Positions 6,191-6,501 of a stretch of DNA of 6,501 nucleotides are shown here, piece by piece. The notes beneath the pieces are model-generated. The model was not told the DNA's origin, did not search any database, and saw nothing but the letters and a program-made list of their open reading frames with translations. The position numbers and the translations under genes are program-made. Source of the DNA: an uncultured Actinomycetes bacterium (lineage in GTDB: Bacteria > Actinomycetota > Actinomycetes > S36-B12); contig CAJXUJ010000075.1 of NCBI GenBank assembly GCA_913061025.1, forward strand, positions 1 through 6,501, given 5' to 3'. The number at the start of each line of letters is the position of its first letter. Position 1 is the stretch's first letter.

Positions 6191-6501
6191 CGCGCTCCCA
6201 GGATGTGCTCCATGGCAAGTTGGTCGAGCAGGCTGTAGTGCTTGGCGCGATCGGCTGCGGCCTCGACGTCAAACTCCTCGAAGGCCGACTGGTCGGCCGC
6301 GAGGTCCTGCCACGTCTCGCCAGGTGTCAGCGTTGGTTCCGCGAGCAGTGGCGAACCTGCTGCCTGCCAGGCGGCCTGGACCTCGGGATCGGCGCGAAAG
6401 GCGCGTGCCCGTTCCTTCAAGATCAGGTAGGTGCGCATGTTTGCGGCGGCGGACACCCAGACATCCTCGAAGCCATCGGTGCGGTACGGCTTGTAGTCGA
6501 A
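6187..6501 (-). CDS. xylA: Xylose isomerase, C-terminal part (5' end outside the window)
   Basis: The frame is open from the right edge to the TGA at 6189-6187 and gives the last 104 residues. The fragment begins FDYKPYRTDGFEDVWVSAA. In class I xylose isomerases this region (FDFKPPRT in Streptomyces) holds the last metal-ligand Asp (Asp287 in the Streptomyces enzyme) and a conserved Lys two residues on; both are present here. NMRTYLILKERARAFRADPE, SAFEEFDVEAAA and LDQLAMEHILGAR follow and match the C-terminal helical arm that wraps around the neighbouring subunit. The length from the metal Asp to the end fits an enzyme of about 388 residues, so the C-terminus is intact. The enzyme converts D-xylose to D-xylulose (and glucose to fructose) in the cytosol. 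An internal Met at 6456 is not the start, since homology continues upstream of it to the window edge. Confidence 0.93.
   Translation of the reverse strand, partial: FDYKPYRTDGFEDVWVSAAANMRTYLILKERARAFRADPEVQAAWQAAGSPLLAEPTLTPGETWQDLAADQSAFEEFDVEAAADRAKHYSLLDQLAMEHILGAR
6195..6199 (-). promoter_or_regulatory. Ribosome binding site for the DUF389 gene
   Basis: On the - strand GGGAG lies within the last codons of xylA, 4 bases before the DUF389 ATG. It supports both the chosen start and translational coupling. Confidence 0.55.

Noticed and set aside
1..6501. tRNA genes, CRISPR repeats, insertion sequences, attachment sites or long direct repeats
   Set aside because: I looked on both strands and saw none; almost all the sequence is accounted for by coding regions.

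Overview
The window looks like ordinary chromosomal DNA of a high-GC actinobacterium (Actinomycetota). The evidence is the GC-rich coding bias by eye, GTG and TTG starts, very tight gene packing, and a DUF3618 membrane protein next to a GroES-like protein of the actinobacterial type ending in GLYL. The xylose isomerase tail is also of the actinobacterial (class I) type. Genus cannot be told from the sequence. No RNA gene, mobile element, CRISPR array or long repeat was seen, and no gene-free stretch exceeds about 85 bases.

Layout: the left two thirds (3-4185) is read on the + strand and the right third (4194-6501) on the - strand, so the two gene runs converge with only 8 bases between their stop codons. 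The + run starts with the C-terminal end of a zinc/manganese-type ABC-3 permease. An 83-base gap follows, then five closely packed genes: a DUF3618 small membrane protein, a GroES-like chaperonin paralogue (TTG start overlapping the preceding stop), a PAPS-dependent sulfotransferase (2-base gap), an FAD-dependent PYROXD2/CrtI-like oxidoreductase (9-base gap), and a short-chain dehydrogenase (31-base gap with a good ribosome binding site).

The - run, in transcription order, is the C-terminal part of xylose isomerase (xylA), a DUF389 multi-pass membrane protein that starts inside the xylA stop codon (ATGA overlap), and a secreted alpha/beta hydrolase 14 bases further on. It looks like one operon.

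Inferred logic: the sulfotransferase, FAD oxidoreductase and SDR could form a small redox and sulfation module acting on a lipid, terpenoid or other hydroxylated metabolite, but no substrate can be read from the sequence. DUF389 and the secreted hydrolase appear to be co-expressed with pentose isomerisation. I did not find a clearly new defence or mobile system. The points most worth a second look are the modified GroES paralogue paired with a membrane protein, the three-enzyme cluster, and the xylA-DUF389 coupling.
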